Shown piece by piece: positions 56,057 through 64,000 of a stretch of DNA of 64,000 nt (its first letter is position 1; the number at the start of each line of letters is the position of its first letter). Made by a program: the position numbers and the translations under genes. The stretch lies in NCBI RefSeq assembly GCF_001612845.1, contig NZ_BDBF01000020.1:28900-92899 (forward strand). The letters run 5' to 3'. A model generated the notes under the pieces. That model ran no database searches and was not told the DNA's origin. It worked only from the letters and a program-made list of their open reading frames with translations. The DNA is from Nocardia elegans NBRC 108235 (GTDB lineage Bacteria > Actinomycetota > Actinomycetes > Mycobacteriales > Mycobacteriaceae).

Positions 56057-57448
56057 TCAGAAGCCTGGGAAGAGTAAATGCGATACGGCGTAAATCGCCA
56101 GGCCGGCAAGTGATCCGACCACCGTTCCGTTGATCCGGATGAATTGCAGATCGCGCCCCGCTTGCAATTCGATCTTGCGACTCGCCTCATCGGCATCCCA
56201 GCGGGCAACCGTGTCGCTGATCAAGGCCGCGATCTCGGAACCGTAGTTGGCGACGAGATATCTCACACCGCGTTCGACCCAAGCGTCCACTTGTTTTGTC
56301 AGTTCGGGTTCGTCGACCAGACGCTGACCCAACTGCTGCACATTCTCCGAGATCTTGCGGCGCAAGGTGCTGTTCGGATCGTCGGCCGATTCCAGGATCA
56401 TCCGTTTGGCCGCACGCCAGGTCGCGCGCGCCATTCCGGTTATTTCCTCGCGGCCCATGATCTCGGCCTTCACCCGTTCGGCCTTGGCGATCATCGCCTC
56501 GTCGTACTGCAGATCGCGGGCGAAATCCTCGAGAAATCGGTTCGCCGCCAATCGCACTTCATGATCGGGTTGTGAGCGAATCTTCCAGGTGAATTCCACC
56601 AATTCCCGGTAGATCTTCTCCGAAAGCAGGATATTGGCGAATTTCGGCGCCCACGACGGGGCATCGCGCATGACGATCCGGTCCAGGGTCTCCTGACTCG
56701 CCAGCGCCCACTGGTGGGCGCGTTCGGCCAGCAGATCCAGCAACGGCTCCTGCCGGTTCTCGGCCAGCAGTTCGGCGAGCACCCGCCCGATCGGCGGCCC
56801 CCACTGCGGTTCGGCGATGCGCTTGACGATGGTCTGGTCGATGATCTGCTCGACATCGGAGTCGCGCAGCGCGCCGATCACCGCACGCAGAATGGTCGAC
56901 GACTCCTCCGACACCCGCGCGGCGTGCCGGGAATCGGCCATCCACGTCCCCAGGCGCAACGAGATCTGCGCCGAATTCACCTTCGTCGCCACGGTGTCGG
57001 GCGAGAGGAAATTGGTGCGGACGAAATCGCCCAGGCTGGTGCCGAGTTGATCCTTCTTCTTGCGGATGATCGCGGTGTGCGGAATGGGCAGGCCCAGCGG
57101 ATGCCGGAACAGCGCCGTGACCGCGAACCAGTCCGCCAGCGCGCCGACCATGCCGGCCTCCGAGGCCGCGCGCACGTAGCCGACCCAGCTGCCGCCGATA
57201 TCGTTCGAGCCGAGCCAGCAACACACCAGATAGACGACCGTGGCCGCCGCCAGGAATCCGGTCGCGACCATCTTCATCTTGCGCAGATCGCGTTTCTTCC
57301 CGGATTCGTCCATCAGGTCGGCGAACGAAGACGGTGGTTCGGGCGCGCCCCGCGCCGAGGACCGTGTGGCATTTCCCACTCCGGGCCGGGTGTCGGGGTG
57401 CGCGTTCGCTTCCGCCAGGACGGGGGCGCTGCCGGCAGATTGCTCCAT
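56057..57448 (-). CDS. DUF445 membrane protein
   Basis: A 463-residue protein. A disordered N-terminus (~50 residues), a helix pair (MVATGFLAAATVVYLVCCWLG; EAGMVGALADWFAVTALFRHPLGLPIPHTAIIRKKKDQLG), a long helical cytosolic body, and a last hydrophobic helix at the C-terminus (VVGSLAGLAIYAVSHLL). The GALADWFAVTALFRHPLG...IPHTAI signature is DUF445. The function is unknown; it accompanies hbhA in mycobacteria. Confidence 0.9.
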   Translation of the reverse strand: MEQSAGSAPVLAEANAHPDTRPGVGNATRSSARGAPEPPSSFADLMDESGKKRDLRKMKMVATGFLAAATVVYLVCCWLGSNDIGGSWVGYVRAASEAGMVGALADWFAVTALFRHPLGLPIPHTAIIRKKKDQLGTSLGDFVRTNFLSPDTVATKVNSAQISLRLGTWMADSRHAARVSEESSTILRAVIGALRDSDVEQIIDQTIVKRIAEPQWGPPIGRVLAELLAENRQEPLLDLLAERAHQWALASQETLDRIVMRDAPSWAPKFANILLSEKIYRELVEFTWKIRSQPDHEVRLAANRFLEDFARDLQYDEAMIAKAERVKAEIMGREEITGMARATWRAAKRMILESADDPNSTLRRKISENVQQLGQRLVDEPELTKQVDAWVERGVRYLVANYGSEIAALISDTVARWDADEASRKIELQAGRDLQFIRINGTVVGSLAGLAIYAVSHLLFPGF

Positions 57449-57630
57449 ATCCCCATTCTGGCCGGAATATCGGCGTCGCCGACGTGCGCCCGCTCACCCC
57501 GCGCCCGCGCCCGCCTCGGGCGAACGCCCCCGGGCCGAGAGCCGGGCCACTCGCGAACCGGGAACATCACCTCGGCGAAGGACTTAAGCTGGTGGTGCCC
57601 TTATCCCCGGATCCAGGAGTCCCCTCGAGC

Positions 57631-58353
57631 ATGACCACACATCGTGCCGCGAGCGCTGCCGTCGACTCCGCTGCGGTGCGCCCCGGCCGGGTGGACGGTC
57701 GCAAGCGGCGCTGGCATCAGCACAAGATCGACCGCAGGGAAGAACTCGTCGACGGCACCCTCGCCGCTATCCGCAAACGCGGCGGCGATGTCGGGATGGA
57801 CGAGATCGCCGCGGAGATCGGCGTATCCAAAACCGTCCTCTACCGCTACTTCTCGGACAAGTCCGATCTGACCCGCGCCACCATGGAACGGTTCATCGAG
57901 ACCACGCTGATGCCGCGGATCTACGAGGCGATCAGCGACGACGCCGACGAATATCAGCTGGTCCGCAACACTCTGGCCGCCTATGTGCACACCGTCGAGG
58001 CCGATATCGACGTCTACCGCTTCATCATGGGCAACGGCTCGACCACCGACAAGTCCAGCCTCGCCGATTTCGAGAAGCTGTTCGCCGACGTGGTCTCGGT
58101 GGTGGTGCAGACCAAGGCCTTCGATCGCGGCGTCGACACCGAGGGTGTGCTGCTGTATTCGTACGTGATCGTCGGCGGTGTGCAGCTGGCCACCGACTGG
58201 TGGATCAGCAACCGTTCGATGTCGGCCGATCGCATGCTCGACCATCTGGCGATGATGGTGTGGAGCGCCATCGAGGGCATGGTCCGCGCGGGTGGTTCGC
58301 CGGAGAAGTTCAACGCCGTGCCGCACGAACTTCCCGAGGCCGACCTGGGCTGA
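57631..58353 (+). CDS. TetR-family transcriptional regulator
   Basis: A 240-residue protein. The N-terminal HTH reads REELVDGTLAAIRKRGGDVGMDEIAAEIGVSKTVLYRYFSDKSDLTRATMERF; a helical ligand domain follows (YRFIMGN, VLLYSYVIVGGVQLATDWWI). The ligand is unknown; it is divergent from DUF445, a fixed pair in mycobacteria. ATG 57631 has AGGAG 10 nt upstream. The basic N-terminal extension (GRKRRWHQHK) may touch DNA. Confidence 0.9.
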   Translation: MTTHRAASAAVDSAAVRPGRVDGRKRRWHQHKIDRREELVDGTLAAIRKRGGDVGMDEIAAEIGVSKTVLYRYFSDKSDLTRATMERFIETTLMPRIYEAISDDADEYQLVRNTLAAYVHTVEADIDVYRFIMGNGSTTDKSSLADFEKLFADVVSVVVQTKAFDRGVDTEGVLLYSYVIVGGVQLATDWWISNRSMSADRMLDHLAMMVWSAIEGMVRAGGSPEKFNAVPHELPEADLG

Positions 58354-58452
58354 TTCGCCCGCGAAGGAATCCGTGCTCGCCGTCTCTGGGCCGACGGCTC
58401 GCGCTTGGCTACGCTGAAGACCGGCCAGGCGGGGCATCAACGGAGGTCATCA

Positions 58453-59895
<1,443 letters not shown>

Positions 59896-59921
59896 TCGGC
59901 CACCACGAGAATGGGATGGGC

Positions 59922-61163
59922 ATGACCGACAGGGAATTCGACCTCGTACTGTTCGGCGCGACGGGGTTCGTCGGCCGGCTGACCGCGCAGTATCTGGCCG
60001 AGGCCGCGCCCGCGGATGCGCGTATCGCCCTAGCGGGCCGTTCGCCGGAGAAACTCACCGCGGTGCGCGACGAACTCGGCGGCGGGGCGGCGATCTGGCC
60101 GCTGCTGGTCGCCGATTCCTCCGACCAGGCGGCACTGGACGCGCTGGCGGCCCGGACCAAGGTCGTGGTCACCACCGTGGGCCCGTATCTGCGGTACGGC
60201 CTGCCCCTGGCCCAGGCCTGCGCGAACGCCGGCACCCACTACGCGGACCTCACCGGCGAGCCGCTGTTCATCCGCGAATGTATCGATCGGTTCGGCGAGC
60301 GGGCCGCCGAAACCGGCGCGAAAATCGTGAATTCCTGTGGCTACGACTCGATTCCGTCCGATCTGAGCGTTTATCGGCTCTACCGCCGGTCGGTCGAGGA
60401 CAACACCGGGGAGCTCACCGACACCACCCTGGTGGCCTGGCTCAAGGGCGGCGCCAGCGGCGGCACCATCGACTCCGGGCGGGCGATGATGGAGGCCATC
60501 GCCACCGATCCGGCCAAGGGGTCGGTGCTCTCGCACCCGTATTCGCTGAGCCCCGACAAGTCGATGGAACCCGATGTGGGCCGGCAGTCCGATCAGGCTC
60601 TCTCGCGCGCCTCGGCCATCGACCCCAGCCTCGACGGCTGGGTCGCCACCTTCGTGATGGCCGCGCACAACACCAAGGTGGTGCGGCGCAGCAACGGCCT
60701 GCTGGGCTGGGTGTACGGCAAGAACTTCCGCTATCGCGAGGTGATGAGCGCCGGAAGCTCGCCGGCGGCACCGCTGGTCGCCGCGGGTATGGCGGGCGGC
60801 ATCGTCGCCACCATGACCGCGGGCGCCCTGCTCTCCCGCGTGTCGGTGGGGCGCCGGCTCCTGGACCGGATCCTGCCGAAGCCGGGCACCGGCCCCGACG
60901 AGCAGGCCCGCCGCAGTGGCTGGTTCACCATGAAGACCTTCGCCGACACCACGTCGGGAGCACGGTACGTCTGCACCTTCGCCGGACACGGCGACCCCGG
61001 CTATCAGGCCACCTCGGTGATGCTCGGCGAGGCCGGACTGTGCCTGGCCTTCGACGAACTCCCGGAACTGGCGGGCATCCTCACGCCCGCCTCCGCCATG
61101 GGCGATCCCCTCACCGATCGCTTGCGGCGGGCCGGGATGACCATCGAGGTCGAGCGAGCCTGA
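59922..61163 (+). CDS. Saccharopine-dehydrogenase-like / trans-acting enoyl reductase family protein
   Basis: A 413-residue protein: FDLVLFGATGFVGRLTAQYLAE at the N-terminus, ALAGRSPEKL, VVVTTVGPYLRYGLPLAQACANAGTHYADLTGE, and NSCGYDSIPSDLSVY. This matches the mycobacterial family that includes the enoyl reductase for phthiocerol and glycolipid synthesis and the conserved Rv2449c type. NAD(P)-dependent reduction of a lipid chain is likely. The start may be ATG 59922 or 59916. It lies 26 bp after the ABC1 kinase gene and is probably co-transcribed. Confidence 0.87.
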   Translation: MTDREFDLVLFGATGFVGRLTAQYLAEAAPADARIALAGRSPEKLTAVRDELGGGAAIWPLLVADSSDQAALDALAARTKVVVTTVGPYLRYGLPLAQACANAGTHYADLTGEPLFIRECIDRFGERAAETGAKIVNSCGYDSIPSDLSVYRLYRRSVEDNTGELTDTTLVAWLKGGASGGTIDSGRAMMEAIATDPAKGSVLSHPYSLSPDKSMEPDVGRQSDQALSRASAIDPSLDGWVATFVMAAHNTKVVRRSNGLLGWVYGKNFRYREVMSAGSSPAAPLVAAGMAGGIVATMTAGALLSRVSVGRRLLDRILPKPGTGPDEQARRSGWFTMKTFADTTSGARYVCTFAGHGDPGYQATSVMLGEAGLCLAFDELPELAGILTPASAMGDPLTDRLRRAGMTIEVERA

Positions 61164-61194
61164 ACGACGGAAGAGCGTGCGGCGGCAGGCCCGT

Positions 61195-62121
61195 TCACAG
61201 ATCGTCGGGCAGTGAACGGGTCAGCCGCCACAGCGTGTGGACCGCCGCGCCGTCGAGCATGCCGACCTCGTCGAAATAGCGCAGCATCGGCTCGGACAGA
61301 AAGCTCATCGTCCGCCGGTACTGCGGGCCGGTGAAGGCCGCCGCGAATCCGCGCCGGGGGTCGATACCCACCGCGCGATAGACCTGCGGATTGACGAGCA
61401 TCGGATACAGCACCAGCGCGAAGTAGGCCAGCAGGAGTTGATGGGGCAGCCGCTGCCACCGCGAACGCCGGGCCATCCCGCGCGCCAGCGCATCGCGGGC
61501 GAAACCGATGTGCCGCGCCTCCTCCAGCACGTGAATTCGCATCAACTGCCGCACATGCGGTTGAACGGTGCTGTCGGCCATGGCTTCTCGTTGACCGCGA
61601 TCGAGGATCTCCTCGATCAGCAGCGTGCCGGCGTAGACGACCGGACCGATCGGGAAGTGTTCGGCGACGCGCAGCTGCATCCGGTTGAGCGCCAGCGGCC
61701 GATACGGCGGTATTCCGGTCTTGTCGATGAGCCGCGCGAACATGATCGAATGACGCGCTTCCTCGCTCAGTTCGGTGAGCGCGTACATCGCATGCTGCGA
61801 GGTCGGGTCGCGCGCGACGATGCGCAGCAGATATTTGCTGAGCAGCCCCTCGGCGACGATCCCGAACGACAGCAGGCTCACCAGTTCGTGTTTGCCGAGT
61901 TCGATCCGCTGCTCGGCAGTGAGCCGATCCCACAGCGGAGTGCCGTAGAGCGAGATCCGGTGTTCGGGCAGCCACGCCTTGTCCGGGGCCCACGGCTGCT
62001 CCCAGTCGATGTCGACATCGGCGTCGTAGAAGTGTTCCGCCGACGAGCGAAGCAGCCGCTGGGCCACGCGCTCGCGCCCGTCGAAACCATCCCCCGCGAG
62101 ATTGTCGGTGTGCTGTGTCAT
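61195..62121 (-). CDS. AurF-type diiron N-oxygenase-like protein
   Basis: A 308-residue helical protein with the paired carboxylate/His sites of the AurF family (PF11583): LSFGIVAEGLLSKYL, LSEEARHSIMFARL, TLLIEEILDRGQ and HVLEEARHIGFARD, giving two ExxH motifs and partner Glu residues for two irons. AurF itself oxidises p-aminobenzoate to p-nitrobenzoate; the substrate here is unknown. GTG 62128-62130 is an alternative start. It is divergent from a DUF4873-methyltransferase pair, which looks like a small biosynthetic or detoxification unit. Confidence 0.82.
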   Translation of the reverse strand: MTQHTDNLAGDGFDGRERVAQRLLRSSAEHFYDADVDIDWEQPWAPDKAWLPEHRISLYGTPLWDRLTAEQRIELGKHELVSLLSFGIVAEGLLSKYLLRIVARDPTSQHAMYALTELSEEARHSIMFARLIDKTGIPPYRPLALNRMQLRVAEHFPIGPVVYAGTLLIEEILDRGQREAMADSTVQPHVRQLMRIHVLEEARHIGFARDALARGMARRSRWQRLPHQLLLAYFALVLYPMLVNPQVYRAVGIDPRRGFAAAFTGPQYRRTMSFLSEPMLRYFDEVGMLDGAAVHTLWRLTRSLPDDL

Positions 62122-62284
62122 CGGCTTCACCGTTCTGCCGCTGCGCCGCGGCCGGCGCGTTGTCCGTGCTCACCGTCGGCGCATTTGCCGACCGATGTGA
62201 GCGGTGGCACACTCGATATTACCTATTACTCATTGTCACGGCTATAGCGCGGCAGGACCTGACGCGCAGCTCGGAAAGGCGATC

Positions 62285-62608
62285 ATGCGGCAACCCGATG
62301 CGGATTATCTGGGGCCGGCCGTCGTCGTGCTGGGTGATCGGGAGTTCGCCGTCCGGGTGCGGCTGCGCGGCCATCGCCAGCCGATCGACGGCATCTACCG
62401 CTGGTACGGACGCGTCGACCCGGATGCGGCGCTGAACGCGGCGGCCGGCAACCGGAAGCAGCGCGTCACGTTGCGGACCACCGAAGGCGCCGCGACCGCG
62501 ATCCTCGGTGATCGCGACTTCTGGGGGCGACTGCGGCTCGTCGGGCACAGCGCACCGCCGTATCGAATCTCGACAGTAGACGACCTCGACGCGAGGATGA
62601 CCCGGTGA
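62285..62608 (+). CDS. DUF4873 domain protein
   Basis: A 107-residue beta-rich protein: VVVLGDREFAVRVRLRGHRQPIDGIYRWYGRV and TAILGDRDFWGRLRLVGHSAPPYRI. The near repeat of GDREF...GH / GDRDF...GH indicates two halves. DUF4873 is often fused to flavin monooxygenases; here it stands alone. ATG 62285 follows GGAAAGG. Its TGA overlaps the GTG of the methyltransferase. Confidence 0.83.
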   Translation: MRQPDADYLGPAVVVLGDREFAVRVRLRGHRQPIDGIYRWYGRVDPDAALNAAAGNRKQRVTLRTTEGAATAILGDRDFWGRLRLVGHSAPPYRISTVDDLDARMTR

Positions 62609-63240
62609 ATCTCGCACGCCGCACCATGAACAATCCGGTCTTCGCCCTGCTCTACGAGCGGGCGTGGCGGCCGACCAGTTTTCTGCTGGCCACCGGGCGG
62701 ACCATGCAGGCCGATCGCCGTGACGCGGTGCGGACCTTGCGCCTCGACGCGGGCGACCGGGTGCTCGACATCGCTTGCGGGCCGGGCAATTTCACCCACT
62801 ACCTGAGTGAACATATCGGCACCGGATACGCGGTGGGCATCGATTTCTCGGTGCCGATGCTGCGGCAGGCCGTCGCCGACAACTCCGGCCCGCGGGCCGG
62901 CTACGTCCGCGGCGACGCTCGCCGGCTTCCCTTCCCCGACAACAGCTTCGACGCAGTCTGTTGTTTCGGTGCGCTGTATCTGATTCCGGATCCGCTGACC
63001 GCCGCCGGCGAGATGATCCGGGTGCTCGCGCCCGGCGGTCGCATCGCGATCAGCACCAGTCACCGCCCGCAGGGCTGGGTGGGCGAGGTCTCGAGCGCGG
63101 TCGGCGGGGCGGGCGGGCTCCGCGTATTCGACCTCGACACGTTCCCGAAACTGTTCGCCGAATCCGGGCTGGTGGATATCGAGCAGGAAGTGCACGGCCT
63201 GCTGCAGTACGTCAGCGCCAGGGCGGCCGATGCCGCCTGA
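62605..63240 (+). CDS. Class I SAM-dependent methyltransferase
   Basis: A 211-residue protein: RVLDIACGPGNFTHYLSE (motif I), VGIDFSVPMLRQA, GDARRLPFPDNSFDAVCCFGALYLIPDP and EMIRVLAPGGRIAIS. It belongs to the UbiE/Methyltransf_11 group. GTG start in a GTGA overlap with DUF4873, so the two are coupled. The substrate is unknown. Confidence 0.9.
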   Translation: MNLARRTMNNPVFALLYERAWRPTSFLLATGRTMQADRRDAVRTLRLDAGDRVLDIACGPGNFTHYLSEHIGTGYAVGIDFSVPMLRQAVADNSGPRAGYVRGDARRLPFPDNSFDAVCCFGALYLIPDPLTAAGEMIRVLAPGGRIAISTSHRPQGWVGEVSSAVGGAGGLRVFDLDTFPKLFAESGLVDIEQEVHGLLQYVSARAADAA

Positions 63241-63379
63241 AACAGACAGCGCCACAGTGATTTACACATTTTTCGCGGTCATCGATGTGCGCATTCACAA
63301 TGCGTCGCCACGCGCCCGGCGACCGCTGCTCCGGTAAGCTCGCTCGCGGGAAACTCTCGGACGGAAGGGGATCATCACG
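63241..63379. other. Promoter gap before WXG-like locus
   Basis: 139 bp with an AT-richer stretch (TGATTTACACATTTTTCGC near 63257-63275). It probably holds the promoter of the next operon; no clean box pair is seen. Confidence 0.3.
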
Positions 63380-63766
63380 GTGCCGATTCCGGAGACCGGC
63401 CAGCATTTGGCGCGCGAGTTGTACGCCGCGGCAACAGGTTCCGGAGCGGAGGTGTTCGAGATCGCCGAGGACACCGCGCGCAATCTCGCGGCGGCCTGCG
63501 ACCGTCTCGTCGAGGATCTCCATGCCGCTCGCAGCGGCGGTGCCGTACCGACGGCGGTGCGCGGCTTCGGCGAACTCGCCTCCGGCCGGGCCCTGGCGCG
63601 CGGATTCTCCCGCAAGGGCGGCGAATTCCTGGACACCGTCCTCTCGTTTCAGCAGACGGCACTGCTGTTCAAGGCCGCCTATCTGGCCGCGGGGAAACAT
63701 TTCGACGAGGCCGAGGCCGCCAACCGCGCGGCGCTGGCGCTGATCCGGCCCGAGCCGGGAGCGTGA
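63380..63766 (+). CDS. Helical protein preceding a WXG-like gene
   Basis: A 128-residue, cysteine-free, almost wholly helical protein (LARELYAAATGSGAEVFEIAEDTARNLAAACDRLVEDLHAAR; SFQQTALLFKAAYLAAGKHFDEAEAANRAAL). GTG 63380 follows GGAAGGGG. Length and helix-hairpin layout fit small type-VII-secretion-associated proteins (inference). The next gene starts 1 bp after its stop and carries a WxG-like motif. Confidence 0.6.
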   Translation: MPIPETGQHLARELYAAATGSGAEVFEIAEDTARNLAAACDRLVEDLHAARSGGAVPTAVRGFGELASGRALARGFSRKGGEFLDTVLSFQQTALLFKAAYLAAGKHFDEAEAANRAALALIRPEPGA

Positions 63767-63767
63767 G

Positions 63768-64000
63768 GTGACCGACGCATCGCATGTCGATCCGCCCTTC
63801 GTCGCGGATCGGGAGGTGTACGGCTCCTACAGCCACTGGCAACTGTGGGAGCTGGTGCACGAGACACTGGATCCGGCCGCGCTCGGTGAGGCGGCCGCGG
63901 CCTGGCAACAGCAGGCCGACGCCGTCGCCGCGGCGTTCCGGACCTTCGCCGAGGCCACGCACGCCGAATTCGAGCATTGGTCCGGGCGAGCCCGCGCGGC
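63768..64000 (+). CDS. WXG100/PPE-like N-terminal domain protein, cut by window edge
   Basis: The first 77 residues are visible, from GTG 63768 (GGGAG 6 nt upstream). The pattern LGEAAAAWQQQADAVAAAF, then FEHWSGRARA, gives the helix - W-x-G - helix turn of WXG100/EspB-like secreted helical hairpins. The protein is truncated by the window, so domain make-up beyond this is unknown. Confidence 0.6.
   Translation, partial: MTDASHVDPPFVADREVYGSYSHWQLWELVHETLDPAALGEAAAAWQQQADAVAAAFRTFAEATHAEFEHWSGRARA

Overview
The window is very GC-rich, densely packed actinobacterial chromosome. It is most likely Nocardia or a close relative in the Nocardiaceae. The evidence is the mycothiol gene mshA, senX3-regX3, an HBHA-like adhesin, a Rex-linked hemACD operon, a 33-residue AURKAIP1-type ribosomal protein, many GTG starts with 4-nt GTGA/ATGA overlaps, and many starts that look leaderless. 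From memory, gene order follows the M. tuberculosis Rv0472-Rv0529 block (hbhA, deoC, murB, mshA, gpmA, senX3-regX3, ppx, proC, hemACDB, hemL, ccdA-resB-ccsB), run in reverse and interrupted by local insertions. No tRNA, rRNA, IS element or CRISPR array was seen.

Layout. 0-0.8 kb: 3' part of a tyrosine integrase whose stop overlaps the end of ccsB. 0.8-7.1 kb: a tightly overlapped minus-strand operon hemL - histidine phosphatase - TlpA-type lipoprotein - ccdA - resB - ccsB, which links tetrapyrrole supply to System II cytochrome c assembly. 7.3-9.9 kb: small secreted and membrane proteins. 9.9-16.5 kb: heme synthesis (hemB; rex-hemA-hemC-hemD) with a Rex operator on the rex promoter. hemB is separated from hemD by an oppositely oriented small gene behind a LexA-like box. 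16.8-28.9 kb: glutaredoxin-like protein, HAD phosphatase, acyltransferase and epimerase pair, bS22, a BldC-like regulator, proC, a thioesterase-like protein, a TIM-barrel protein, a disordered membrane protein, PPX/GppA, a cysteine-rich protein, an FMN reductase and a small secreted protein. 29.0-34.5 kb: regX3-senX3, a secreted CocE/NonD hydrolase and gpmA.

34.6-39.3 kb is the clearest accessory segment. It holds a RES toxin / Xre-MbcA-like antitoxin pair, a divergent SLATT-like 2TM protein (a predicted pore-forming effector family), a YeiH-type exporter with a separate 53-residue one-helix protein, a secreted alpha/beta hydrolase and a DUF4287 protein. 39.3-51.6 kb returns to the core: ROK kinase, YbjN protein, mshA, SDR, an L,D-transpeptidase-like lipoprotein, murB, two DUF2505 genes, a methyltransferase, an AbiEi-like protein, a DUF2993 protein, deoC and purU. 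51.9-57.4 kb holds two paralogous alpha/beta hydrolases with an identical 16-bp palindromic operator, then DUF2516, hbhA, an XRE regulator and DUF445. 57.6-64 kb holds TetR, an ABC1/UbiB kinase, a saccharopine-dehydrogenase-like reductase, an AurF-type diiron oxygenase divergent from DUF4873 + methyltransferase, and the start of a WXG/type-VII-like locus.

The points most worth following up are the RES/Xre + SLATT island, the shared operator in the hydrolase/XRE region, and the compact divergent leaderless promoters at murB/DUF2505 and hydrolase/SDR.
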